In this document: positions 1 to 5,372 of the stretch, piece by piece | How positions within the stretch are numbered: the stretch's first letter is position 1 | How the letters are laid out: the number at the start of each line of letters is the position of its first letter | Assembly: GCA_020430675.1 (NCBI GenBank) | Contig: JAGQJJ010000331.1 | Span: 1 to 5,372, forward strand | From: Myxococcales bacterium | GTDB lineage: Bacteria; Myxococcota; Bradymonadia; UBA7976; UBA1532 | Reading direction: 5' to 3' | DNA length: 5,372 nucleotides | Notes under the pieces: model-generated | Told to the model about the DNA's origin: nothing | Seen by the model: only the letters and a program-made list of their open reading frames with translations | Databases searched by the model: none | Program-made: the position numbers and the translations under genes

Positions 1-697
1 GAAGCCCCGCAGCCTCCAAGGCATCGAGCGCCGGGCCGAGCGCCTCGAGCCGCGGATCCGTCGCCTGACCGTCGCGCAGGGCGGCGAAGGCCGGCGCTGC
101 CCGCAGTGGGCCCTCAGGGCCGCGGGCCCGCCGCGTGAGCATGGCGAGGTAGCGGGTTGAGGGTCGGAGGGTGGTGCCCGGCGCGAGTCGGAGCGCGAGC
201 AGGCCGTCGTCCGCCCGCCAATCGAGCGTCAGGGGCACCGGCGCCATGGTGTCGAGCTCGAACAGACCGACGGCCGCTTCGGCCGGGTCACCCAGGGTGA
301 GCGTCGAGGGGTCGAGCGCGCCCTCGATGGGGAACCAGATCGCGCAGATCGTGCAGAAGCCGTCCCGCTCGTTGAGCAGCTGCCGCATCTCTTCCCACAT
401 CGGCAGCCGCGACGGCAACGCGCCGAGCGCCAGTCGACCCGCTTCCGTCCGGTACAGGTCGTTGGGGAAAGGCACGGAGCCCCATGGCGGCGCGGGTGCT
501 TCGAGGGCATAGCGTGCGATGGGACCATTCTCCGGTTGCTCGGCGTCGACCTGCGGCTCGGCGTCCGGGTTGGAGACGCGCATGTCGCCGGGGCCCGGTG
601 GCGAGGCATCCAGAAGGGTGCCGTGGTCGCTGCCCGGGTCGTCACAGGCGGCGAGCGCCGCCAGCAACACGAGAGGTCCGAGGGATCGCCGTCGCAT
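1..697 (-). CDS. Putative outer-envelope lipoprotein with lipase-N-terminal/Ig-like domain (3' end missing)
   Basis: Reading leftward from ATG at 697, the frame is open for 232 codons with no stop and leaves the window, so only the N-terminal part is seen. Residues 1-18 form a lipoprotein signal: basic MRRR, hydrophobic LGPLVLLAALAA, then lipobox LAAC with Cys18 as the expected lipidated residue, followed by an acidic Asp/Pro/Gly-rich linker to about residue 70. VPFPNDLY (75-82), the LLNERDGF block (107-114), an IEGALDPSTL segment and LAPGTTLRPSTRY (171-183) follow the layout of the N-terminal domain of bacterial virulence-factor lipases (VolA/Pla-1 type) and of related Ig-like lipoproteins common in myxobacteria. 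That family match is from memory of motifs. A lipase or esterase domain, if present, would lie beyond the window. A GTG at 721 is an alternative start with an AGGCGA just upstream. ATG 697 is preferred because it gives a compact signal peptide, although its GGAGG lies about 17 bases away. An odd point is the Cys pair FCTIC (114-118). Confidence 0.8.
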   Translation of the reverse strand, partial: MRRRSLGPLVLLAALAACDDPGSDHGTLLDASPPGPGDMRVSNPDAEPQVDAEQPENGPIARYALEAPAPPWGSVPFPNDLYRTEAGRLALGALPSRLPMWEEMRQLLNERDGFCTICAIWFPIEGALDPSTLTLGDPAEAAVGLFELDTMAPVPLTLDWRADDGLLALRLAPGTTLRPSTRYLAMLTRRARGPEGPLRAAPAFAALRDGQATDPRLEALGPALDALEAAGL

Positions 698-1027
698 GGT
701 GCGAGGGAACGCAACCTCCACGCCGTCGCCTGAACGGCCGCCGAACTGCCTGCCTCGTCCCCGCCGCGTTGCGTTCCAGGTCGTCGGGTTACCCCTATGA
801 CTCAAGATCGCCGCGGTCGTGAAGAGGCCGGCGTTGCTGTTGGGCACGGGGCGATCGTCCGCCACGGCGGCTTCGATGGAAAGCTCGCGGTGGCAGCATG
901 GTTACGCTGCGACCGGCGCGGGGCTCGCGTGCCCCAAAAGGGCGCCGCGGTGATGAAGGGGCGGGCGGTGTTGCTGGCCTTCGTGATCCCAGCGTTGCGC
1001 TCGACGCCCGGACCAGCCAATGGGCGG
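698..1027. other. Intergenic stretch without a convincing gene
   Basis: This stretch lies between two minus-strand genes. It has open frames on both strands, but none has protein-like composition, a recognisable motif or a ribosome site that stands out. A 72-codon minus frame (1020 to 802) starts just after the upstream gene's stop and reads as an Arg/Pro/Ser/Ala-rich product typical of GC-rich noise. Short stems exist (for example GGGGC/GCCCC at 920-935), but none is followed by a T run in the direction of transcription. I found no clear promoter for the lipoprotein gene. Confidence 0.6.
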
Positions 1028-1693
1028 TCAGACCGTCGCGGCGAGCCGATTGATGGCGGGCGAGTCGAGCACCTTCTGCTCGGACTTGCCCTGCGCGGCG
1101 GCGATCATGGCGCGGCCGATCTCGACCGTCGACGTGGCGCCGCCGAACAGGCGGAAGAGGGGCATGAACACGCCCAGGATGGCATAGGTGATGACATAGG
1201 CCGTGCCCCGGGGTTTGCTGCCGCGCATGGGACGGATGAGCGCCGGGCGGAAGTGGATCACGTCGGCGAAGCCCATGGCGCTCAGCGCGTTTTCGGTGCG
1301 CCCCTTGACGCGCGCCCACATCGTGCGGCCCTTCTCAGTGGCATCGGTGCCGGCGCCCGAGACGAAGCAGAAGCGCAGGCCGGGGCTGCGTTCGCGCAGC
1401 ACGCGCGCGGCGGCCATCGTGTAGGCGTAGGTGATGCGCGAGTAGGCGGCTTCGTCGAGGCCGGCGGACTGCACGCCCAGGCACCAGAAGCAGGCGTCGA
1501 GGCCGGTGAAGTCGTCGGCGAGCGCCTCGAAGTGCTCGAAGTCGGCGTGCTCGATCTGCCGCAGCTTTGCGTGCTCGACGTCGACCGGGCGGCGGCCGAC
1601 GCTGATGACCTCGGTGATGACGGGGCTGTCGAGCGCTTCGAGCAGCACGCCGCGGCCGATCATGCCCGAGGCGCCGAAGAGGATGACTCGCAT
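1028..1693 (-). CDS. Atypical SDR / NAD-dependent epimerase-family protein
   Basis: A 221-residue NAD(P)-binding Rossmann-fold protein, probably cytoplasmic; its substrate cannot be told from sequence. It opens with MRVILFGASGMIGRG, a beta strand plus the GxxGxxG dinucleotide loop (Gly7, Gly10, Gly13). SVGRR at 31-35 sits at the end of the second strand, where basic residues favour NADP(H). CLG at 71-73 corresponds to the usual NAG-type strand. VSGAGTD (111-117) and the following WARVK (126-130) fall where SDR enzymes carry the catalytic Ser and YxxxK, but Tyr is replaced by Trp. FRP at 148-150 matches the conserved post-catalytic loop. Residues 166-185 are strongly hydrophobic and may pack on a membrane or partner. 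Length and motifs suit the small NAD(P)H-binding/epimerase-like family of about 220 residues. The start at 1693 is chosen because family members begin at this strand and CGGAG lies 7 bases upstream. An in-frame ATG at 1726 would add 11 residues. It is transcribed away from the ATPase gene, so joint function is not implied. Confidence 0.88.
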   Translation of the reverse strand: MRVILFGASGMIGRGVLLEALDSPVITEVISVGRRPVDVEHAKLRQIEHADFEHFEALADDFTGLDACFWCLGVQSAGLDEAAYSRITYAYTMAAARVLRERSPGLRFCFVSGAGTDATEKGRTMWARVKGRTENALSAMGFADVIHFRPALIRPMRGSKPRGTAYVITYAILGVFMPLFRLFGGATSTVEIGRAMIAAAQGKSEQKVLDSPAINRLAATV

Positions 1694-1700
1694 CGCGATG

Positions 1701-1705
1701 CTCCG
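1701..1705 (-). promoter_or_regulatory. Ribosome binding site deciding the epimerase-family start
   Basis: CGGAG on the minus strand ends 7 bases before ATG 1693. This supports the internal ATG over the longer in-frame start at 1726, whose only upstream purine run is a G tract inside the flanking hairpin element. Confidence 0.5.
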
Positions 1706-1736
1706 GTCCGGATCAGAAGGTCGCATAGTAGCAGCC

Positions 1737-1880
1737 CCCGGGGAAAGTCCCCTGCTGTGCCGGTCGATGCGCCGCCATCGGCGGCGTTCCTCACCGCTCG
1801 GCGTAGTGCTGCTACGCCTTCGGGTTCGCGCCTTGCCCCTGTCGACGCTTCATCCGGCGCGCCACGGGACTTTCCCCGGG
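1737..1880. repeat. Hairpin-rich inverted-repeat element, MITE- or REP-like
   Basis: The left end CCCGGGGAAAGTCCC (1737-1751) is the exact reverse complement of the right end GGGACTTTCCCCGGG (1866-1880), 15 of 15 bases. Pairing resumes inward: 1757-1763 with 1854-1860 (one T-G wobble) and 1769-1771 with 1846-1848. Nested inside are two perfect hairpins: GCCGCC-ATC-GGCGGC (1771-1785; its first base competes with the previous pairing) and GGCGTAG-TGCTG-CTACGCC (1800-1818). Each terminal arm is also a small palindrome by itself (for example GGGGA-AAG-TCCCC, 1740-1752). No target-site duplication is obvious and no coding sequence is inside. The structure suits a dispersed palindromic repeat or non-autonomous element. 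Copy number elsewhere in the genome cannot be seen, so a local regulatory or structured-RNA role remains possible. Confidence 0.6.
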
Positions 1881-1935
1881 TTCTGCGCGCCGCGGTCGGG
1901 CATGAGGCCAAGGCGATCGGCGGCGATTGGGGCTC

Positions 1936-1954
1936 GGCGTATGTCGGGTACGCC
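1936..1954. repeat. Small hairpin sharing the GGCGTA stem
   Basis: GGCGTA (1936-1941), a 7-base loop and TACGCC (1949-1954) form a perfect 6-bp stem. The same GGCGTA/TACGCC stem occurs in the hairpin at 1800-1818 within the neighbouring element. It is not followed by a T run, so it is not called a terminator. It may be an operator-like dyad or a chance product of GC-rich DNA. Confidence 0.3.
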
Positions 1955-2001
1955 AGACCTTGTTGGTCGGGCGCGGCGGGCCTTGCAGTCGCGGTTTCCA
2001 G

Positions 2002-2030
2002 TTGGCAGGGGCAATGACCCCAGGTATCGT
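2002..2030 (+). promoter_or_regulatory. Predicted sigma70-type promoter for the ATPase operon
   Basis: TTGGCA (2002-2007, 5 of 6 to the -35 consensus) is followed after exactly 17 bases by TATCGT (2025-2030, 4 of 6 to the -10 consensus). Transcription would start near 2037, giving a leader of about 65 bases before ATG 2102 or about 30 before ATG 2069. This argues against a TTG start at 2033. The spacer holds a short dyad, GGGG-CAATGA-CCCC (2008-2021), that could be an operator. Prediction by eye only. Confidence 0.45.
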
Positions 2031-2089
2031 CGTTGACGTCGAGGCAGTCGACGGAGCCGCAGGCGCCCATGGAAGACAGATCAATTGTT

Positions 2090-2093
2090 GAGG
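2090..2093 (+). promoter_or_regulatory. Ribosome binding site for the chosen ATPase start
   Basis: GAGG lies 8 bases before ATG 2102, the best spacing among the candidate starts. ATG 2069 has only an AGG at 5 bases and a GGAG at 12 bases. TTG 2033 has no better site and falls at or before the predicted transcription start. Confidence 0.4.
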
Positions 2094-2101
2094 CTGAGCC
2101 C

Positions 2102-4120
2102 ATGTGGCCCGAAGCGGGCTTCAGGTGGGTGGTTGACCGTCTGCATCTTCACCTCGATCGCCATGGTGTACGGCTGACGACGAGCAACGGTCGTCTCGAT
2201 GACCTCTACGTCAGCCTCGCCGAGGCCCGCGCCACGTTGGGTCAAGGGCGTGCAGGCTTCGCCGAGCGGATGGAGTTAGGCCCCCGACCCGACGCGATGG
2301 TTCGTCCGCCGACGCTTGGTCAACTCGCTGAAGCGTTCGATCTCTCCGAGTTGGAAACGTCATTGCTTTTGCTGGCAGCCGCGCCGGGCCTCGACCGCGG
2401 CCTCGCTCGCCTCTACTCGTTTGCCTGGGCGGACTTCACGGTCAAAGTGCCGACTGCGGGCTTCCTCGGCGAGCTCGTCGCTGACACGGCTCAACAGTTC
2501 GCGGCGGCGATGGTCGCGCTCCGGGCAGACGGGCGGCTGGCCCGGCATCGTCTCATCCGATTGACGCCCGCCGAGCAGTGGCCCCCGGGCGGTCCACTTC
2601 TTCATCGCGGTGTGGTGGTGCCCGAGCCGGTGCTCGCCCGCCTGCGGGGCGAATCGCCGTGCCTTGAGGACGACGCGCGGGCAGCCGTCGCCTTCGCCCG
2701 GCCCTCGCCCTGGCCGATGTGGATCACGCCCGAGCTTCGCCGGCAGATCGAACGGTTTTGGGTGCCCGGTGCGCAGGCGCCGCAACCGATCTTGTCGCTG
2801 GCAGGCGAACCGGGCAGCGGGCGGCTTCGCGCGTTGGCCGCGGCGAGCGCAGCCTTGAACCGTCCGCTGTTGGTCGTCGATTGCGCTTTGGTCGCGTCAA
2901 CTCGTTGGCAGAACGTGTTGGGCGAGGCGGCTCGCGAGGCGCGCTTCGAGGGGGCGGGCCTGCTCGTGCGTGCCGATGAGGCCATCGAGCGCGAGCCCGA
3001 GGCGCTGGTCGCGGCGCTGCGGATCGCGATGGAGTCAGTCTCTGCCCTTGGGGTGAGCACGCCGCGACCCGGGGCGCTGCGTCGCACCGGGCTGGCGCTG
3101 CGCTCGGTGGTGTTTCCCGCGTTGTCGGCAATGGCCCGCGCGCAGGTCTGGGCGCACGCTGTTGGCGACCTGGATGATGCCGCGACGCAGCGGCTGGCGC
3201 AGCGGTTTGCCGTCTCGCCCGGCGCCATCGAACGCGCCGCCGATGAGGTGCAGCAACGGCGCGCCATCGCGGACGACCAGGCAGCAAGCGAGCAGCTCTG
3301 TGCCGAGGTGTTGGAGGAGCGCGCCGAGCATGCTCTTGATGCGCTGGCGGATCAGGTGATGACCACCCTTGACTGGCACGATGTGGTGCTGGCCCCCGAC
3401 GTGCGCGTGGCCCTGGAAGAGATTCGCGCACAGGCGAAGCATCGGGCGCTGGTCTTCGATCATTGGGGCTTTCGCCGCAAGCTCGACTACGGGCGGGGCC
3501 TCGCCTGCCTGTTCAGCGGACCGCCGGGCACGGGCAAGACCATGATGGCGGGCATTCTGGCCCGCGACCTGGGGTTGCCAATGTACCGGGTTGACCTGTC
3601 ACGCGTGGTCAGCAAGTGGGTGGGCGAGACGGAAAAGAACCTGTCCCACGTCTTCGATGAGGCCGAGAAGGCGCACGCCATTCTCTTCTTCGACGAGGCG
3701 GACAGCTTGTTTGCCACGAGGACCGAGGTCCGCGGTGCGAACGACCGGTTCGCCAATATGGAGGTCAACTACCTCTTGCAGCGCATGGAGCGATTCGACG
3801 GCGTCTCGATCCTGACGACCAACTTTGAACGCAGCATCGACGATGCGTTCAAGCGGCGGCTTCGCTTCCGCGTGCACTTCCCACTGCCCGAGGTCGCTGA
3901 GCGCACCGAGCTCTGGGCGCGCATGGTCCCAGCAGAGATGGAGGTCGACGATGGCATCCGCTGGGATCAATTGGCACAGCGCTACAAGTTCAGCGGGGGT
4001 GGCATCAAGAGCGCCGTGCTGCGCGCGGCGTTCTATGCGGCGGATGAGGGCGGGGTGTTGACCCACGGTCTCTTGGAGCGCGCCGCCGAGGCCGAGCGCC
4101 GCGAGATGGGGCGGTTGTGA
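2102..4120 (+). CDS. Tandem AAA+ ATPase, eCIS Afp15/Pvc15-like
   Basis: A 672-residue soluble protein with two AAA modules behind an N-terminal domain of about 200 residues (FRWVVDRLHLHLDRHG, then DLYVSLAEA). The first module is degenerate: its P-loop reads GEPGSGRL (235-242), Arg replacing the essential Lys, and its Walker-B-like strand is LLVRADE (287-293). The second is canonical: Walker A GPPGTGKT (473-480, bases 3518-3541), Walker B ILFFDEAD (527-534), sensor-1 Asn in TTNF (N574), FKRRLRF with Arg-finger candidates R585/R586, and a C-terminal lid with FSGGGIK (630-636). Only this module should hydrolyse ATP. Size and N-domain/dead-AAA/live-AAA order match the ATPase encoded in extracellular contractile injection systems (Afp15/Pvc15), which is linked to assembly or payload loading. 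It leads a rightward operon and its stop overlaps the next gene's start (GTGA), implying coupled translation. ATG 2102 is preferred for its GAGG; ATG 2069 is possible. The ATPase call is near certain; the eCIS role is inferred, and relatives of this family may occur outside eCIS. Confidence 0.85.
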   Translation: MWPEAGFRWVVDRLHLHLDRHGVRLTTSNGRLDDLYVSLAEARATLGQGRAGFAERMELGPRPDAMVRPPTLGQLAEAFDLSELETSLLLLAAAPGLDRGLARLYSFAWADFTVKVPTAGFLGELVADTAQQFAAAMVALRADGRLARHRLIRLTPAEQWPPGGPLLHRGVVVPEPVLARLRGESPCLEDDARAAVAFARPSPWPMWITPELRRQIERFWVPGAQAPQPILSLAGEPGSGRLRALAAASAALNRPLLVVDCALVASTRWQNVLGEAAREARFEGAGLLVRADEAIEREPEALVAALRIAMESVSALGVSTPRPGALRRTGLALRSVVFPALSAMARAQVWAHAVGDLDDAATQRLAQRFAVSPGAIERAADEVQQRRAIADDQAASEQLCAEVLEERAEHALDALADQVMTTLDWHDVVLAPDVRVALEEIRAQAKHRALVFDHWGFRRKLDYGRGLACLFSGPPGTGKTMMAGILARDLGLPMYRVDLSRVVSKWVGETEKNLSHVFDEAEKAHAILFFDEADSLFATRTEVRGANDRFANMEVNYLLQRMERFDGVSILTTNFERSIDDAFKRRLRFRVHFPLPEVAERTELWARMVPAEMEVDDGIRWDQLAQRYKFSGGGIKSAVLRAAFYAADEGGVLTHGLLERAAEAERREMGRL

Positions 4121-5372
4121 GCGCCGCGGCCGAGTTCGACGCCGGGCGAACGCCGCAAACGTCGGTGGCCGAGCCCAGCGCGCCGGTCGTCGAGGGGCCG
4201 CCGACGCGAGCGTCGGTGGAGTTGCAGCGGGCAGGCCGCGAGGGGGCGCGTCAACAGGCCGCCGAAGTGCGCGGCGCGGTGGAGGGGGTGGCGCCAGGGC
4301 CAAAGCCCGCTGAGGCGCCGCGGGGCGAGCAGGCGGGCGCCCCACCGCAGACGGACGGCGCTGTGCGCGGCGGGGCAGGCGCTCCCGAGGCGACGGGCAT
4401 GGGCGCCGGCGCCACGCCTGTCACTGCGGACGCAGTCGCCGCGCCGGGGGCCTCGACCGCCTCGGCAGCGGGCGACTACACACCCATCCAGATGCCGCCA
4501 CCCGATAGTACTTTGTCCGCTGAAGAGGCTGCCCGGCTCGACACGGCCACTGATGCGATGGCTGCCACGGGCGATGCGGCGACGGCCTTGCCGACCGGAC
4601 AGGCTTCGGCCGATGCCGCTCGAGAAGCGGTGACCGAGCCGACCGAAGAGACGACGGCCCGCGCTGAGGGTGGGCTTGCCGAGGCGCTCGATGAACGACC
4701 TGCGCCCAGCGCCGAGGTGCTCGCGCTGTGTGACCGGATTCGCCAGGCCATTCGCGACCGGCGTCCGCCTGACGAAGATAGCCTGGTCGATGCCGATCCG
4801 GAGGCGATGGCGCAGGCCGCGGGGGCCGAGCTTGAGGCCGACGTGCAGGGCGACGCCGACCGGGTGCAGGGAGAGTATGACGCCCTCGATGAGCAACCAT
4901 CGGGGGTGGCGGCGCAGACGCCCACGCCGATTGAGACGCCCGACGCCGCAGTGGCCGCCGACGGCGTCGACGCCACCGTCGCGGTGCCCGACCCGGTGCC
5001 CGAAGAAGAGGTCAGCCTGGACGCTGATGTTGAGGCCCAGGGTCGGGCGATCGAGGAGGCGGGCATGAACACCGAGCCCGCCGAACTGGTGGAGGACGGC
5101 CCGATCGGCGAGGCCCGCGGCGCGCAGGAGGAGTTGAGCACCGCCGCCGTGGAGACCCCCGGGGCGGTGGCGTCGCGGCAGCAGCAGGCTTTGGCCACGG
5201 CGCGGACCGACATGGCCAACCTGCAGGCCCAGGCACTGGCGGCGCTGACCGAGTCGCGCGCGGCGACGGTGGCGTCGACGACGGGTCGGCAGGGTCAGAT
5301 GGTGGGCAGCGAGGAGCAGATGCGGACCCAGGCGGGTCAGCGGATGCGGCAGATCTTCGCCGACGCGCGCGA
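4117..5372 (+). CDS. Large acidic Ala/Pro/Glu-rich protein, eCIS-associated candidate (3' end missing)
   Basis: The frame opens with GTG 4117, overlapping the ATPase stop by 4 bases, and stays open for 418 codons to the window edge. No function is recognised with certainty. Residues 1-195 are low-complexity, rich in Ala, Pro, Gly, Glu and Thr, and probably disordered; there is no signal peptide, membrane segment or HExxH metalloprotease motif. A better-ordered island at about 198-259 (VLALCDRIRQAIRDRRPPDE, then SLVDADPEAMA, then DADRVQGEYDALDE) contains the only Cys seen (C205) and looks helical and charged. A second acidic Pro/Ala/Asp-rich linker follows. Residues 352-418 (RQQQALATARTDMANLQAQA and onward) are Gln/Ala-rich and probably coiled coil. 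Such long disordered proteins with helical blocks are found beside eCIS ATPases, sometimes carrying DUF4157 or toxin domains, but none is visible here. It may be a scaffold, tail-length or cargo-type protein. Coding is supported by the absence of stops, the coupling to the ATPase and the reasonable island sequence. A later start cannot be ruled out. Confidence 0.75.
   Translation, partial: MSAAAEFDAGRTPQTSVAEPSAPVVEGPPTRASVELQRAGREGARQQAAEVRGAVEGVAPGPKPAEAPRGEQAGAPPQTDGAVRGGAGAPEATGMGAGATPVTADAVAAPGASTASAAGDYTPIQMPPPDSTLSAEEAARLDTATDAMAATGDAATALPTGQASADAAREAVTEPTEETTARAEGGLAEALDERPAPSAEVLALCDRIRQAIRDRRPPDEDSLVDADPEAMAQAAGAELEADVQGDADRVQGEYDALDEQPSGVAAQTPTPIETPDAAVAADGVDATVAVPDPVPEEEVSLDADVEAQGRAIEEAGMNTEPAELVEDGPIGEARGAQEELSTAAVETPGAVASRQQQALATARTDMANLQAQALAALTESRAATVASTTGRQGQMVGSEEQMRTQAGQRMRQIFADAR

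Larger units (their letters stand above)
1694..2101. other. Divergent intergenic region with repeat element and promoter
   Basis: About 400 bases separate the leftward epimerase-family gene from the rightward ATPase gene. Open frames on both strands cross it but are shadows: they have low-quality Arg/Ala/Pro composition and span structured DNA. What can be supported is a hairpin-rich element (1737-1880), a smaller hairpin (1936-1954), a sigma70-like promoter (2002-2030) pointing to the ATPase gene, and the ATPase leader with its ribosome site. No tRNA or other RNA gene was recognised. Confidence 0.6.

Noticed and set aside
920..943. Stem GGGGC/GCCCC next to AAAA as a terminator for the epimerase-family gene
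   Set aside because: Stems are only 4-6 bp. For minus-strand transcription the T run precedes rather than follows the stem, so it cannot be an intrinsic terminator in the needed direction.
802..1020. 72-codon minus-strand frame beginning just after the epimerase-family stop
   Set aside because: Position suggests an operon member, but the composition is Arg/Pro/Ser/Ala noise, with no Shine-Dalgarno signal beyond background and no recognisable fold or signal peptide.
1725..1753. TACTAT on the minus strand (1730-1725) as a -10 box for the epimerase-family gene
   Set aside because: It matches 4 of 6, but the position 17 bases upstream reads AGGGGA, not a -35 box, so the promoter is not supported.
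797..2017. 406-codon plus-strand open frame antisense to the epimerase-family gene
   Set aside because: It reads through the reverse complement of a clearly recognisable Rossmann-fold gene and a hairpin-rich intergenic region. Its product lacks any motif and has Arg/Ala/Gly/His bias typical of shadow frames in GC-rich DNA.
2033..2101. TTG 2033 as the ATPase start
   Set aside because: It lies at or before the predicted transcription start and has no better ribosome site. The recognisable N-domain begins after ATG 2102.
4033..4896. Long minus-strand frames opposite the low-complexity protein
   Set aside because: Repetitive Ala/Glu/Pro-coding DNA leaves the complementary frames open. The plus frame is coupled to the ATPase and contains an ordered block, while the minus products are Arg/Gly/Ser-rich shadows.
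4117..5372. CRISPR array or tandem DNA repeat in the low-complexity coding region
   Set aside because: The sequence looks repetitive only at the amino-acid composition level. I found no regularly spaced identical DNA units.

Overview
The window is GC-rich on both strands, and long open frames lie antisense to real genes, as expected at this base composition. It looks like a stretch of chromosome from a high-GC Gram-negative bacterium. The PFPND-type lipoprotein, together with a contractile-injection-type AAA+ ATPase, would suit a myxobacterial or other deltaproteobacterial lineage. That placement is inference from protein style; no taxonomic marker gene is present.

Layout. Minus strand, positions 1-697: the N-terminal 232 residues of a lipoprotein that runs off the left edge. 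It has a clear lipobox and a domain resembling the N-terminal Ig-like region of bacterial surface lipases. Positions 698-1027 hold no convincing gene. Minus strand, about 1028-1693: an atypical short-chain dehydrogenase/epimerase-type NAD(P)-binding protein. Positions 1694-2101 are a divergent intergenic region. It contains a hairpin-rich element of about 144 bp bounded by a perfect 15-bp inverted repeat, a further hairpin, and a good sigma70-like promoter facing right. Plus strand, about 2102-4120: a large ATPase with an N-terminal domain, a degenerate first AAA module and an intact second AAA module, resembling the ATPase (Afp15/Pvc15 type) of extracellular contractile injection systems (eCIS). 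Plus strand, 4117 to the right edge: a very long, acidic, Ala/Pro/Glu-rich protein that starts in a GTGA overlap with the ATPase stop and is still open at the end of the window.

How the parts work together. The two minus-strand genes look like ordinary housekeeping or envelope genes with no evident link to the ATPase. The ATPase and the coupled low-complexity protein form a rightward operon that begins at a recognisable promoter. The best reading is the left edge of an eCIS or eCIS-like locus in which the ATPase leads and the disordered protein is a large accessory, scaffold or cargo-type component. No sheath, tube, baseplate or spike gene is visible, so the eCIS assignment rests on ATPase architecture and gene order only and depends on what lies to the right of the window.
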